This document shows positions 8,212 through 17,895 of a stretch of DNA of 64,000 nucleotides, piece by piece. A program made the translations under genes and the position numbers. How positions within the stretch are numbered: the stretch's first letter is position 1; each line of letters opens with the position of its first letter. The notes beneath the pieces are model-generated. The model did not search any database. It was not told the DNA's origin and was given only the letters and a program-made list of their open reading frames with translations. The DNA comes from Flavihumibacter fluvii (lineage in GTDB: Bacteria; Bacteroidota; Bacteroidia; Chitinophagales; Chitinophagaceae). Location of the stretch: assembly GCF_018595675.2 (NCBI RefSeq), contig NZ_CP092333.1:2318001-2382000 (forward strand), read 5' to 3'.

Positions 8212-10161
8212 ATGAAATACCTTCTGCTGATACTATGTTTTGGTATCACAATACCTGCCAAAAGCCAACAAAAGACATCAATCTACAATCCCCGCGATCT
8301 CTTCCCGGCCAGTCCGGTTTACCCGACAGGCAATTCTTACCGGAGTGCATCCGGTGAACCCGGGGAAGCCTATTGGCAAAACCGCGCCAGCTATAGTATT
8401 GATGTGAAACTGGATGACCAGCAAAATACCATTACAGGAATTGAAACCATCACGTATACGAATAATAGTCCGCATGCCCTGCCCTACATCTGGCTGCAAC
8501 TTGACCAAAATTCCTTTCGGCAGCATTCGCGCGGATTAGATGCCAAACTATTCCTGGACAGCAATATGATCAAGACCGGTAAAACATTTGATGGTGGCTA
8601 TACATTCAATGGCATCAAAATTAATGGTAGCCCTGCTAATTACCAGGTCAATGACACCCGTATGCAACTCTACCTGCAATCACCCTTAACAAAAGGAAAA
8701 TCCATAAGCATACAGATCAACTACAGTTACCAAATTCCACAAAATTTTTACAACGCCGATTTCAATGTAAACCGGACCGATATCATGCCCAATAAGGATG
8801 GCGCAATTTATTCCATTGCACAATGGTATCCCCGGCTTTGCGTGCTGGATGATGTGGAAGGCTGGAATACATTGCCTTACCTGGGTAATGGCGAGTTCTA
8901 TCTGGAGTATGGTGATTTCAACGTAAATATTACTTTGCCTGCGGCCTACCTGGTAGTTGCTTCCGGTGAGTTGCTAAATCCGCAGGAAGTGCTGACACCT
9001 CTGCAATTAAAACGATGGGAACAAGCCAAAAACAGTGATCAAAAAGTATTCATCCGCACACCAGCCGAAGTAACAGATAAATCATCAAGGCCACAGCAAT
9101 CGAAACTGACCTGGAAATTCGCCATGAAAAACTCACGCGACTTTGCCTGGGGGGCTTCCAAATCATATATCCTGGAAGGCATAAAAATCAACCTGCCTCA
9201 AGGTAAAAAAGCCTTAGGATTATCCGCCTATCCTACCACTTCCAAACAACCGCAAAGCTGGGACCGTTCAAGCGAATACGTGAAATTCAGCATAGAGTAT
9301 TTCTCCAATAAATGGTGTCCTTACCCATATCCCTGCGCCGTTAATGTAGCTTCCAACCTGGATGGCATGGAATATCCCGGGATCGTATTTTGTTCTGCAA
9401 AAGATACCGGCAATACTTACTGGAAAGTGGTGAAACACGAACTGGGTCATACCTGGTTTCCCATGATAGTTGGCAGTAATGAAAGAAAATATGCCTGGAT
9501 GGATGAAGGCTTTAATGTATTTATCGATTACATCGCTGAAGCCAGTTTTAATAAAGGGGAATTCAAAGGTTACACGGCAGATGAATTACCATATGAGCAA
9601 TACTTTTCAGATAAGCTGCCGCCGATTATGACCCGTCCGGATGGGTTAACAACCGCAGACCTGGTTTTCCATACACAGTACTTAAAAACATCTTATGTGT
9701 TACGACTGCTGCGATGGCAGATCCTGGGTGAAGAACGATTTGACTATGCCCTGAAAAAATATATCCGCGACTGGGAATACAAACACCCTACGCCTTATGA
9801 TTTTTTCAGGAGTATCAACAATTCAACGGGCGAAGACCTCACCTGGTTCTGGAAAGCCATGTTCATGGAGAATTACAAACTCGACCAGGCCATTACCAGC
9901 ATGTCGTATATGGACAATGATCCCACCAAAGGCGCAACAGTATTTATTGAGAACCTTGAAAAAGCGGCGATGCCGATGACGGTTGAAGTCATTACTGCCA
10001 GCGGAAAAAGACAATTGTACAAGTTGCCTGTAGAGATATGGGAGCATGAATACAGGTATAGTTTACAAACAAATACCAGCGAGCAGATTAAAAGTATTGT
10101 GATTGATCCTGAAAAAATTTTCCCGGATGTAAACAGGGAAAATAATGAATGGAAGCGTTAA
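8212..10161 (+). CDS. Secreted M1-family zinc metallopeptidase
   Basis: 649 residues with a signal peptide ending near PAKSQQ. The zinc site is HELGH at residues 409-413, with the third ligand Glu in YAWMDEGFN 18 residues on. The upstream substrate-binding motif is LDGMEYPG, a variant of the GxMEN motif of M1 aminopeptidases. It should remove N-terminal residues from peptides in the periplasm or outside. It begins 26 bases after the preceding hydrolase gene and may extend that transcript, although the gap is wider than in the coupled genes. Confidence 0.93.
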   Translation: MKYLLLILCFGITIPAKSQQKTSIYNPRDLFPASPVYPTGNSYRSASGEPGEAYWQNRASYSIDVKLDDQQNTITGIETITYTNNSPHALPYIWLQLDQNSFRQHSRGLDAKLFLDSNMIKTGKTFDGGYTFNGIKINGSPANYQVNDTRMQLYLQSPLTKGKSISIQINYSYQIPQNFYNADFNVNRTDIMPNKDGAIYSIAQWYPRLCVLDDVEGWNTLPYLGNGEFYLEYGDFNVNITLPAAYLVVASGELLNPQEVLTPLQLKRWEQAKNSDQKVFIRTPAEVTDKSSRPQQSKLTWKFAMKNSRDFAWGASKSYILEGIKINLPQGKKALGLSAYPTTSKQPQSWDRSSEYVKFSIEYFSNKWCPYPYPCAVNVASNLDGMEYPGIVFCSAKDTGNTYWKVVKHELGHTWFPMIVGSNERKYAWMDEGFNVFIDYIAEASFNKGEFKGYTADELPYEQYFSDKLPPIMTRPDGLTTADLVFHTQYLKTSYVLRLLRWQILGEERFDYALKKYIRDWEYKHPTPYDFFRSINNSTGEDLTWFWKAMFMENYKLDQAITSMSYMDNDPTKGATVFIENLEKAAMPMTVEVITASGKRQLYKLPVEIWEHEYRYSLQTNTSEQIKSIVIDPEKIFPDVNRENNEWKR

Positions 10162-10379
10162 ATTAATTGAGCATACCTTAAGGAAATGCCTAAATTCTTT
10201 GATCACCAGGTACAACTGCATATTAACCAACATGCCCTGTTTTATGAGTTAAGAAATGAGAGATATTTTATTGCTATTTCAATTTCCATATACCGACTCA
10301 AATTGTTTATTTTCAACTGAGGGCAAGATGATTGACAATATCCAGTTATTATAGTTCATTTAATTATGTAAAACACCAT

Positions 10380-11147
10380 ATGAAAAGAATAGAAAACAAA
10401 GTGGCGATAGTTACTGGTGCCGCATCCGGCCTTGGTAAAGCAATCACTTTGCTGTATTTGGCAGAAGGAGCCAAAGTTTTGGCTGCAGATATCAATGAGA
10501 AAAACCTTTATGCCTTAAAAAATGATGCACCGGCAAATAATGGCTATTTAACGACTATTGTAGCAAACATGGCTACTGACGATGATATTGAAAATATGGT
10601 CAAAAAGGCCATTGATACTTATGGAACGGTAGATATTCTGGTCAACAATGCCGGTATCATGGATGATTTCAGTCCGGCTGCTGAAGTAACTGATGATATG
10701 TGGGATCATGTTATGGCCATCAACCTTAACGGGCCCTTTAAAGCCATGAGAGCTGTATTAAAAATTATGCTGGAAAAGAAATCCGGGGTAATAATCAATA
10801 TCGCGTCGGTTGGTGGCTTACAGGGCGCGCGGGCAGGAGCAGCTTATACAGCAAGTAAACATGCCATCATCGGCCTTACAAAAAACACTGGCTACATGTA
10901 TGCAAAATCGGGCCTTCGCTGCAATGCCATTGCACCCGGAGCGATGGAAACCAATATTGGTGCAACCATAGATTTCAGTAAAATTTCCACATTAGCGAAT
11001 GAAAGGATAATGCCTGGCATGGTTTTAAATCCAAGGTCCTCCAAACCATCTGAAGTGGCCAATATTGCCCTCTTCCTGGCATCCGAAGCGGCCAGTTTTA
11101 TAAATGGTGCTGTAATTGTAGCTGATGGCGGATGGACTGCTTATTAG
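10380..11147 (+). CDS. Short-chain dehydrogenase/reductase (SDR)
   Basis: 255 residues, classical SDR size. The nucleotide-binding TGAASGLGKA is at residues about 13-22, followed by NNAG and the catalytic Tyr-Lys in AAYTASKHA. The C-terminus ends in GAVIVADGGWTAY, as in 3-oxoacyl-ACP reductase and glucose 1-dehydrogenase relatives. It oxidises or reduces an alcohol/ketone with NAD(P); substrate unknown. An in-frame TTG at 10332 would add 16 residues not typical of the family, so I took the ATG at 10380. Confidence 0.92.
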   Translation: MKRIENKVAIVTGAASGLGKAITLLYLAEGAKVLAADINEKNLYALKNDAPANNGYLTTIVANMATDDDIENMVKKAIDTYGTVDILVNNAGIMDDFSPAAEVTDDMWDHVMAINLNGPFKAMRAVLKIMLEKKSGVIINIASVGGLQGARAGAAYTASKHAIIGLTKNTGYMYAKSGLRCNAIAPGAMETNIGATIDFSKISTLANERIMPGMVLNPRSSKPSEVANIALFLASEAASFINGAVIVADGGWTAY

Positions 11148-11176
11148 TTATCCTGATTTGACAAAGCAAATAAAAT

Positions 11177-11911
11177 ATGAAAACAGCTTCCCTCATTTAT
11201 ACCATACTTTGCCTGGGAAGCCTGTCCCCATGCCATTCACAGCAAAAAGCCACAAAGGCAAAGCCTTCCCATGATGCTATATATACCTACAGGAATGCCT
11301 CCCCCGACGGCATCGGTAAGTTTTACCTGGGCCGGGAAATAGCCCATGTTATGGGGGCTGCCGGCAGTGACTGGCTCGAAAGGGACACCCGAAATGCTGA
11401 AGAAAATACCGCACTGGCGATTAAACATATTGAAGTACCATCCACTGGGGTGATTGCAGATATCGGGGCCGGTACCGGCTATTACAGTTTCAGGTTAACC
11501 GCCAAAGTTCCTTCCGGAAAAGTATTTGCCGTTGAGATCCAGGATGAACTCATCGCCTACCTGAACAATAAAAAAAAGGAATTGAACGACCACCGGGTTG
11601 AAGTGGTGAAAAGTTCCGTTAAGTCGCCCAACCTTCCCGCTAACAGCGTGGACCTGGCGATAATGGTGGATGTGTACCACGAACTGGAATACCCGCAGGA
11701 AATGCTGCAGGCCATCCGGAAATCTTTAAAACCCGGCGGTAAATTATTACTGATCGAATACCGCGGTGAGGATCCATCCGTACCGATAAAGGAATTGCAT
11801 AAAACCAGTGTAGTGCAACTGAATAAAGAATTACAGCAGAATGGATTTAGCTTGTATTATAAAGGGGATTTCCTACCCATCCAGCATTTCCTGCTGTATG
11901 AGAAAAATTAA
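11177..11911 (+). CDS. Class I SAM-dependent methyltransferase with a signal peptide
   Basis: 244 residues. The N-terminus is a clear export signal (charged start, hydrophobic stretch, PCHSQQ). A conserved family stretch GIGKFYLGREIAHVMG precedes the Rossmann fold, whose motif I reads ADIGAGTGYYSF. The later motif KSLKPGGKLLLIEY is typical of class I enzymes. The family with this leader and GKFYLGREIAHVMG block occurs in several bacterial phyla (recognised from memory), but a periplasmic methyltransferase is biochemically puzzling because SAM is cytosolic. It follows the SDR gene by 29 bases. Confidence 0.88.
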   Translation: MKTASLIYTILCLGSLSPCHSQQKATKAKPSHDAIYTYRNASPDGIGKFYLGREIAHVMGAAGSDWLERDTRNAEENTALAIKHIEVPSTGVIADIGAGTGYYSFRLTAKVPSGKVFAVEIQDELIAYLNNKKKELNDHRVEVVKSSVKSPNLPANSVDLAIMVDVYHELEYPQEMLQAIRKSLKPGGKLLLIEYRGEDPSVPIKELHKTSVVQLNKELQQNGFSLYYKGDFLPIQHFLLYEKN

Positions 11912-11922
11912 GCCGCCGATCA

Positions 11923-12294
11923 TTACTGCTCCTTTCTTTTCATTTCCGCTTTTCGCATGGGCATGGCATCGATAATTGCAAAGAGCTCCACTGGTTGGAG
12001 AACTTTTTTTGTCCGGTATTTTTCACCGCCATCTTTTCCAACCAATACCACTGCAAATTCATTGGGTGATACTTTGTACTGTTGATACAGTGCACTTCCT
12101 TTTGGTATAACGCGAATGTTTATCTCCCGTTCGGTTATACCGGTGCTGGCACTATCAAGCACCTGCATTTGATGCAAGACGGTTTCAGGTGCTACACTAT
12201 TGCCAAACAACAACAATTGCCGGTTTTGTTTTTGCTGGTAAGGCATTATAGTACCCAATAATGCACCCATCATGAGCATTGAAATAATCCGCAT
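11923..12294 (-). CDS. DUF4174 domain protein
   Basis: 123 residues with a short hydrophobic N-terminus that may act as a signal peptide. The C-terminal pattern FAVVLVGKDGGEKYR followed by LFAIIDAMPMRKAE is the DUF4174 signature. Function is not established; the fold resembles thioredoxin-like proteins, but no CxxC is present. The gene is convergent with the methyltransferase gene, with 11 bases between their ends. Confidence 0.85.
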   Translation of the reverse strand: MRIISMLMMGALLGTIMPYQQKQNRQLLLFGNSVAPETVLHQMQVLDSASTGITEREINIRVIPKGSALYQQYKVSPNEFAVVLVGKDGGEKYRTKKVLQPVELFAIIDAMPMRKAEMKRKEQ

Positions 12295-12548
12295 AATTTA
12301 ATTCCCTTAATAAAATCAGGCTTCACCAACTGCTTATTGTTTAATCGAAATCCTTGGGGAGTTGGAATAGTCCAGATACATAATAACAATCCTGTACGGC
12401 ATTTGTTGACTGTACGGTCATTGATGGTACCGGGCAAGACCATTGTTCCCGGATTGATCAACGGGTATGGAGATGAGATTGAGCCTTGGTACGACTGAAG
12501 TCAGGAGAAAATGAAATAGTCGGTATATTTAACTATTAACACCCTTCC

Positions 12549-13928
12549 ATGGAAATTCGCAAAATCGCAGGGCGAACAGCCTTCGCCTTACTGGTCGTTG
12601 TTTTGGGTACCGGCGCCTGGTATATGTGGCAGGCATTTCCCATCATCAGTGGATATGGTGCAAAAAACCTTGCTTCAGCAGTCTATTTACAACATCGCAA
12701 CCCAATACAGGTCATAAAAGAAGACTTGGGTGATTTTCCGCTTTCCATAGGCTCATTTACCGTGAATAGCGAAGACTCTTCCGTAACCGGGTCTGTATGG
12801 GGCCTTGCCAAACGAAAAGCCATATACCGAAAAGGGTTGGGCTGCACATTAATAAATGATTTCACTGAAACAGAGATCAGGGCGCAACAGATTGAGTTGC
12901 CGGCTGCTCCACAAATTAACAGCGACACTATTCCCTGGCCCTATGGTGACCGGGTAAGCGATACCATTCCAACCGCCATCAATAAAACCTTACTGGACAA
13001 TGCGATTAATTTTGCCATGCATGCCGCATCAAATGGTGAATCCAGTTACACAAGGGCTGTGCTGGTCGTATATGATGGAAAAATTGTGGGTGAACAATAT
13101 GCAGATGGCTTTGGTAAAAATACCCTTATGCTGGGCTGGTCAATGGCTAAAAGTCTAACCGGAGCCATGATAGGCATTCTGGTAAAGGAAGGGAAAATTG
13201 ATCCAGATGCACCGGCTCCCGTACCAGAATGGAAGCATACAAAAAAAGAAAACATCACTGTCAAACAATTGATGCAACAAACCAGCGGACTGGATTTCAA
13301 GGAAGATTACAAGGGCCCCAGCTCAGTAACCAATATGTTATTTAAACGTGGCGATATGGCCCGGTTTACGGCTAAACTGCCATTACTATTTCAACCAGGG
13401 ACCGTTTTTAATTACACCGGTGGCAATACAAATATCCTCAGCAGGATAATACGACAGACCCTTGGAGAAAAAGAGTACCAGGCTTTCCCTTATCAATCCC
13501 TTTTCCACCCGATAAATGCGTATTCCTTCCTGCTGGAGCCGGATGCTTCCGGAACCTATGTCACTTCCTCTTACAGCTATGCTACGGCCCGCGATTTCGC
13601 AAGGTTTGGTTTGCTATACTACAATAACGGGATATGGAATGGAAAACAGGTGCTGCCTGAAAATTGGGTAAAAGAATCTATCCAGCCTGCCACAGCGGAT
13701 CCCTTAAAGCGTTATGGTTACCAGTTCTGGCTAAATGGATTGGACAAACATGACAGCACAAAACGCTGGTATCCGGATGTACCTGCAGATATGTACTTTG
13801 CAGACGGGTATGGTGGCCAGAACGTATATATTATCCCGTCCAAAAAACTGGTCGTCGTTCGGTTAGGCCTTCACGTGATCAACGAAAATGAATTCCTGAA
13901 AGAAATCATTCAGGCGGTTAATCCCTGA
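12549..13928 (+). CDS. Serine hydrolase of the class C beta-lactamase / penicillin-binding protein family
   Basis: 459 residues with an N-terminal membrane anchor (residues about 10-30). The catalytic SxxK is SMAK in LGWSMAKSLTGAM, the second motif is probably YSYA in SSYSYATARDF, and the C-terminal region has GYGGQNVY in place of KTG. Family members act as esterases, D-amino-acid amidases or beta-lactamases in the periplasm. Substrate unknown. The DoxX gene follows 23 bases later on the same strand. Confidence 0.9.
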   Translation: MEIRKIAGRTAFALLVVVLGTGAWYMWQAFPIISGYGAKNLASAVYLQHRNPIQVIKEDLGDFPLSIGSFTVNSEDSSVTGSVWGLAKRKAIYRKGLGCTLINDFTETEIRAQQIELPAAPQINSDTIPWPYGDRVSDTIPTAINKTLLDNAINFAMHAASNGESSYTRAVLVVYDGKIVGEQYADGFGKNTLMLGWSMAKSLTGAMIGILVKEGKIDPDAPAPVPEWKHTKKENITVKQLMQQTSGLDFKEDYKGPSSVTNMLFKRGDMARFTAKLPLLFQPGTVFNYTGGNTNILSRIIRQTLGEKEYQAFPYQSLFHPINAYSFLLEPDASGTYVTSSYSYATARDFARFGLLYYNNGIWNGKQVLPENWVKESIQPATADPLKRYGYQFWLNGLDKHDSTKRWYPDVPADMYFADGYGGQNVYIIPSKKLVVVRLGLHVINENEFLKEIIQAVNP

Positions 13929-13951
13929 ATTAATCCAGGATAAAAATAATT

Positions 13952-14386
13952 ATGCGTACAACAGACAATACAACAGCAACACCCCACTCTACCATTCCTC
14001 AAACCATTGGGCGTATCCTTCTCGGGTCATTCCTGCTGTTGGCAGGGATCGGCCATCTCTCCTGGTCCCGGACAGAATTCCTTGCGCAAGTACCCGAATG
14101 GTTACCCTTGAACGCAGACCTCGTGGTGATCTTGTCCGGCATTGTTGAAATTGGATTAGGTGCCGCATTAATTGTCCTGCCAAAACAAAAAATTAAAGCA
14201 GGCTGGATAGTAGCTGTTTTCTTCGTGCTTGTGTTTCCGGGTAATATTGCCCAATACCTTAACCATACACCGGCATTCGGTCTAGATACCGACCAGGCCC
14301 GGGCTATTCGCCTATTATTTCAACCGGTACTGATTATTTGGGCATTATGGTCCACAGGTGCATGGAGGGCATGGCGAAAAAACTGA
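13952..14386 (+). CDS. DoxX-family membrane protein
   Basis: 144 residues with four predicted helices. The first helix reads LLGSFLLLAGIGHLSW and the last part has NHTPAFGLDTDQARAIRL, matching DoxX-like proteins. Such proteins are linked to quinone-dependent or thiol redox processes in some organisms, but most members are uncharacterised. It probably shares a transcript with the serine hydrolase upstream; the decayed gene behind it overlaps its last 16 bases. Confidence 0.88.
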   Translation: MRTTDNTTATPHSTIPQTIGRILLGSFLLLAGIGHLSWSRTEFLAQVPEWLPLNADLVVILSGIVEIGLGAALIVLPKQKIKAGWIVAVFFVLVFPGNIAQYLNHTPAFGLDTDQARAIRLLFQPVLIIWALWSTGAWRAWRKN

Positions 14387-14860
14387 ATACACTATTCGCT
14401 ACTGCTTTGCTTTTTGCCTAACCACTTCGGCACAAATCATCAACACAGCAAAATTGGTTAGGCTACCCAAAACCTATGCAGAATTACTGCAGTCCATCCG
14501 GGAAAAATGGCACCATGCTTCAACGAAAGAAACCTTTGTCATTCTCAATTCAAAGGTACTTGATGGCCGGACTGGCGCTTTCGAACTGCCAGGAAAGGAA
14601 TGGTAAGCTGGCTATTTATCAAACACCGGGACACAAGTATAACTGATGCAAAGAATATTTAAGATAATGCGATCAACCTTGCCTATTGACCTGGCTGGGG
14701 CTTGCCAAAAAGCCAATATACCACAGCAATTTTTAAGGAAGGCCGCAATCAAAGCTGGCAGCATTATAACATCACCTTTATCGACAAGGGTATTTACGTC
14801 ATCATTATGACCAATAGCGATAGTGGTGAAAATATATGTAAAGACATCCTGGAAAAATAA
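14371..14860 (+). pseudogene. Decayed serine hydrolase (beta-lactamase superfamily) remnant
   Basis: Starting at ATG 14371, the sequence reads a signal-peptide start (MAKKLNTLFATALLF), and after a one-frame shift continues CLTTSAQIINTAK and onward to a stop near 14606. A second fragment from about 14720 to the stop at 14858-14860 reads FKEGRNQSWQHYNITF and then VIIMTNSDSGENICKDILEK, which is the usual C-terminal end of secreted serine hydrolases. The SxxK core between these parts is missing. I infer a gene broken by frameshifts and an internal deletion. Confidence 0.65.
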
Positions 14861-14907
14861 TTGGCGATACTATTATGCCCTACTATTTTGAACAGAAATG
14901 AACCGCC

Positions 14908-15192
14908 TTATAGAAACCTACCGACCAGGCTTTCCCATTCTTCTTCCAGGCTGGCATCCGGCCGCGACTCACCCGCCTTACGGTACCAGTAATCAGCATT
15001 CCACTGGTCCCCTTCCACCCGGTGCAGGTAGGCGTGTAATAGTGCTGCGTCCTTGCCGGGTTCATCCTGTATCAGGTCATGGGCCCTGGTCCAGTCACCC
15101 ACCCCCGCATGCCAAAGCGTTTGCAGGTAAATGGATAATGCTAGCATTGGTTGTTTAGTCCTAACTGATGATATAAAATCCTCTTTTGTCAT
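14908..15192 (-). CDS. Small conserved soluble protein of unknown function
   Basis: 94 residues, no signal peptide. Core patterns are GDWTRAHDLIQDEPGKDAA, then LLHAYLHRVEGD, then NADYWYRKAG, which I recognise as a conserved uncharacterised family of this size found in many bacteria. It looks like a short helical repeat protein resembling tetratricopeptide units. It stands alone between the decayed hydrolase and the divergent pst operon. No function is known to me. Confidence 0.8.
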   Translation of the reverse strand: MTKEDFISSVRTKQPMLALSIYLQTLWHAGVGDWTRAHDLIQDEPGKDAALLHAYLHRVEGDQWNADYWYRKAGESRPDASLEEEWESLVGRFL

Positions 15193-15281
15193 TTTGACGG
15201 GATATGGTATTAAATATCTATGAAATTAATTATTTCCCGGTTGCAACACATTTTCACTCTTATTGAATGCTGTTTTTTACC

Positions 15282-15312
15282 AGTCTTAATATTCCGGTAA
15301 TATTAAAAGACT
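15282..15312 (+). repeat. Imperfect inverted repeat in the pstS leader
   Basis: AGTCTTAATATT, five bases, then AATATTAAAAGACT, followed directly by a run of T (AATTTTTT) and the pstS ATG at 15324. It could be an operator, or an AT-rich hairpin with a terminator-like tail acting as an attenuator. Direct observation; role is inference. Confidence 0.5.
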
Positions 15313-15323
15313 AATTTTTTAGG

Positions 15324-16163
15324 ATGAAATATGGCATGGCCATTTTAGCGGCACTCCTTTTTGCTTCCTGTTTCCAAAAAAGGGAAAGTATTAGGATCAA
15401 GGGTTCTGATACCGAAGTAAACCTTGTCATTCGCTTGGCGGAAGCCTTTTACAAACAACACCCCGAATATCTGTTATCTGTTTCTGGTGGCGGTTCCGGT
15501 CTTGGAATTGCAGCTTTAATAAATGACCAGGCTGATATTGCCAATTCTTCCCGTGCTATGTCAGATGGTGAAAAAATGCTGTTTACTAAAAAAGAAATTC
15601 CAATAGACACTTTTGTTTTCGCTGAAGATGCCATTGCATTTGTGGTACACCGGGACTTTCCGCAAGATTCAATTACAGTTCATGACCTTTCAAAGTTATT
15701 ATCCGGCCAATATTCCAATTGGTCTGCCCTAACTGGAAAAGCCCTGCCTGTGAATATTTATGGTCGCCAAAGCAATTCAGGGACCCATCAGTTTATCGGC
15801 CGTAAACTGGGCATCAGTTTCAGCCTGAAGGCCAAAGAAATGAATGGGAATGCCCAGATCATGGAGGCCGTTAAAATGGATCCTTCCGGTATCGGATATG
15901 TTGGTGCTGGTTATGTACTAAGTAATCAGGGAGCTCAGGTAAAAGTGTTATCTATTTCCAGGGAAAATGGACAGCAGGCCATTTCACCAATGGATGAATT
16001 AGCTATAAAAAATGGAAAATACTTTTTCCAGCGACCACTTTTTCAATTTATTCAGCAAGGTTCAATCAATAAAGTGCAGGCCTTTCTCGATTTCGAAAAG
16101 AGTGCCGCAGGTCTGGAGATTATCCGGCAGGCAGGATATTACCCTATATTAAAAACAAATTAA
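15324..16163 (+). CDS. pstS: Phosphate ABC transporter substrate-binding lipoprotein PstS
   Basis: 279 residues; lipobox LFASC puts the lipidated cysteine at residue 16. The phosphate-binding segments are visible: IKGSDTEVN near the N-terminus, SVSGGGSGLGIAAL, and RQSNSGTHQFI. It captures phosphate in the periplasm and delivers it to PstCA. It heads a four-gene unit: pstC begins 2 bases after its stop. The inverted repeat just upstream may carry regulation. Confidence 0.95.
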   Translation: MKYGMAILAALLFASCFQKRESIRIKGSDTEVNLVIRLAEAFYKQHPEYLLSVSGGGSGLGIAALINDQADIANSSRAMSDGEKMLFTKKEIPIDTFVFAEDAIAFVVHRDFPQDSITVHDLSKLLSGQYSNWSALTGKALPVNIYGRQSNSGTHQFIGRKLGISFSLKAKEMNGNAQIMEAVKMDPSGIGYVGAGYVLSNQGAQVKVLSISRENGQQAISPMDELAIKNGKYFFQRPLFQFIQQGSINKVQAFLDFEKSAAGLEIIRQAGYYPILKTN

Positions 16164-16165
16164 GC

Positions 16166-17053
16166 ATGGAATATAAGCGCAGGGAATTATTGGATATCGC
16201 ATTCAAACATATTTTCAGGACTGCCGGATTGCTCACCCTATTGATCCTTGCCGGGATTTTTTTTATGCTGATATACAATAGTATTGCATTCTTCCTGCAA
16301 TCAAAACCGCTGGATTTTATTACCAGTTCACAATGGAACCCCGGTTCATCAAAAGTCAGCTATGGCATTGGCCCCCTTTTAGTAAGCACCTTGCTGGTTA
16401 GCCTCGGTGCAATGATCATGGCAATACCCCTGGGTATTTTTACCGCTGCTTTCCTCTCAGAATTTGCCGGGCGGAAACTGCAAAATATCCTGAAACCCTT
16501 TATTGAAATGCTGGCATCAATTCCTTCAGTAGCTATAGGCTTCCTCGGTATAGTAGTTATAGGACCGGGTATCGCAAAAATTTTCGGCATCCAGAATGGA
16601 TTGAATGCCATGAACGGGTCTGTATTGCTGGCCATCATGGCATTACCCACTATTGTAACCATCGCAGAAGACGCCATCCAGGCAGTACCAAAAACTTACC
16701 GCGAAGGTTCTTTTGCCCTGGGCGCCAACAAATGGGAAACCTTGTTTAAAGTCACCCTGCCAGCTGCTTTACCCGGATTGATTGCTGCTATCATGCTTGG
16801 CCTTGGCAGGGCAATCGGAGAAACCATGACCGTATTGATGGCCACCGGTAACGCCGCCGCTTTCCCTACCGGTTTCCTCGATTCTGTTCGCACCATAACC
16901 GCTACGATCGCCATTGAAATGGGCGAAGTGCCTTACCAGACCACCCACTATTTTGCCTTATTCGCAATTGCTGCGGTACTGTTCCTGATCACCCTGGGCA
17001 TTAACCTGTTGGGTGAATATTTTGCCAACCAATTCAGGAAATTCCAACCATGA
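16166..17053 (+). CDS. pstC: Phosphate ABC transporter permease PstC
   Basis: 295 residues with six membrane helices. The inner-membrane permease loop that docks the ATPase is visible as EGSFALGANKWETLFKVTLP, followed by AIGETMTVLMATGN, both standard for PstC. Partner of PstA in the phosphate channel. Its stop overlaps the pstA start by four bases (ATGA), which indicates coupled translation and balanced amounts. Confidence 0.96.
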   Translation: MEYKRRELLDIAFKHIFRTAGLLTLLILAGIFFMLIYNSIAFFLQSKPLDFITSSQWNPGSSKVSYGIGPLLVSTLLVSLGAMIMAIPLGIFTAAFLSEFAGRKLQNILKPFIEMLASIPSVAIGFLGIVVIGPGIAKIFGIQNGLNAMNGSVLLAIMALPTIVTIAEDAIQAVPKTYREGSFALGANKWETLFKVTLPAALPGLIAAIMLGLGRAIGETMTVLMATGNAAAFPTGFLDSVRTITATIAIEMGEVPYQTTHYFALFAIAAVLFLITLGINLLGEYFANQFRKFQP

Positions 17054-17895
17054 AAAAATTTATCCGGCATAGCATCAATAATATATTTCTTTATGGCAGT
17101 GTGACTGTCGTCTGCCTGTTCCTGGTCAGTATCATTTTCCAGATTTTCTCCAGGGGATTACCAGTGATATCCTGGGAATTTATTGCTGATTTCCCCAAAG
17201 ACGGATTAACCAAGGGGGGGATTTTCCCGGCCATTGCCGGTACAATTCTATTAACCTTCATCACTACATTACTGGCTGTTCCTTTTGGTATCGCCTGCGC
17301 CATTTACCTTAGCGAATATGCCCATGACAACTGGCTTACCCGCCTCATACGTGCCGCGATACGAAACCTTGCCGGCATTCCATCCATCATTTATGGCTTG
17401 TTCGGACTGGCACTTTTTGTTCAGGCCCTTCAAATGGGTACATCCTTATTAGCATCCGGCTTTACACTTGGTCTTTTATCCCTTCCCTATATTATCACCA
17501 CTTCAGAAGAATCTTTGCGGCGTGTGCCCACACTCGTTCGCGAAGGATCCCTGGCCTTGGGCGCCACCCAACTCGAATGCATCCGGGATGTTGTATTACC
17601 TGCTGCCCTGCCAGGCATTCTTACTGGTGTAATACTTTCTCTCTCCCGTGCCGCTGGCGAAACAGCGCCCATCTTGTTTACCGGTGCAGTGTTTTACATT
17701 AATTCCTTACCTGGTCAACCCACCCAGGAATTCATGGCGTTGCCCTATCACCTGTATATGTTGTCCACCCAACACCAGTCTATTGAACTGGTCAGGCCGC
17801 TGGCATACGGCACAGCAACCGTATTGATTGTCCTGGTATTCTTGCTAAATATTATTGCCTTCTATATTCGATTTAAGAAAAGGAATTATGAATAA
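17050..17895 (+). CDS. pstA: Phosphate ABC transporter permease PstA
   Basis: 281 residues with six membrane helices. The ATPase-docking loop reads EGSLALGATQLECIRDVVLP, followed by LSRAAGETAPILFTGA, the PstA signature. Forms the phosphate channel with PstC. The start lies in the ATGA overlap with pstC, and the end overlaps pstB by eight bases. Confidence 0.96.
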   Translation: MKKFIRHSINNIFLYGSVTVVCLFLVSIIFQIFSRGLPVISWEFIADFPKDGLTKGGIFPAIAGTILLTFITTLLAVPFGIACAIYLSEYAHDNWLTRLIRAAIRNLAGIPSIIYGLFGLALFVQALQMGTSLLASGFTLGLLSLPYIITTSEESLRRVPTLVREGSLALGATQLECIRDVVLPAALPGILTGVILSLSRAAGETAPILFTGAVFYINSLPGQPTQEFMALPYHLYMLSTQHQSIELVRPLAYGTATVLIVLVFLLNIIAFYIRFKKRNYE

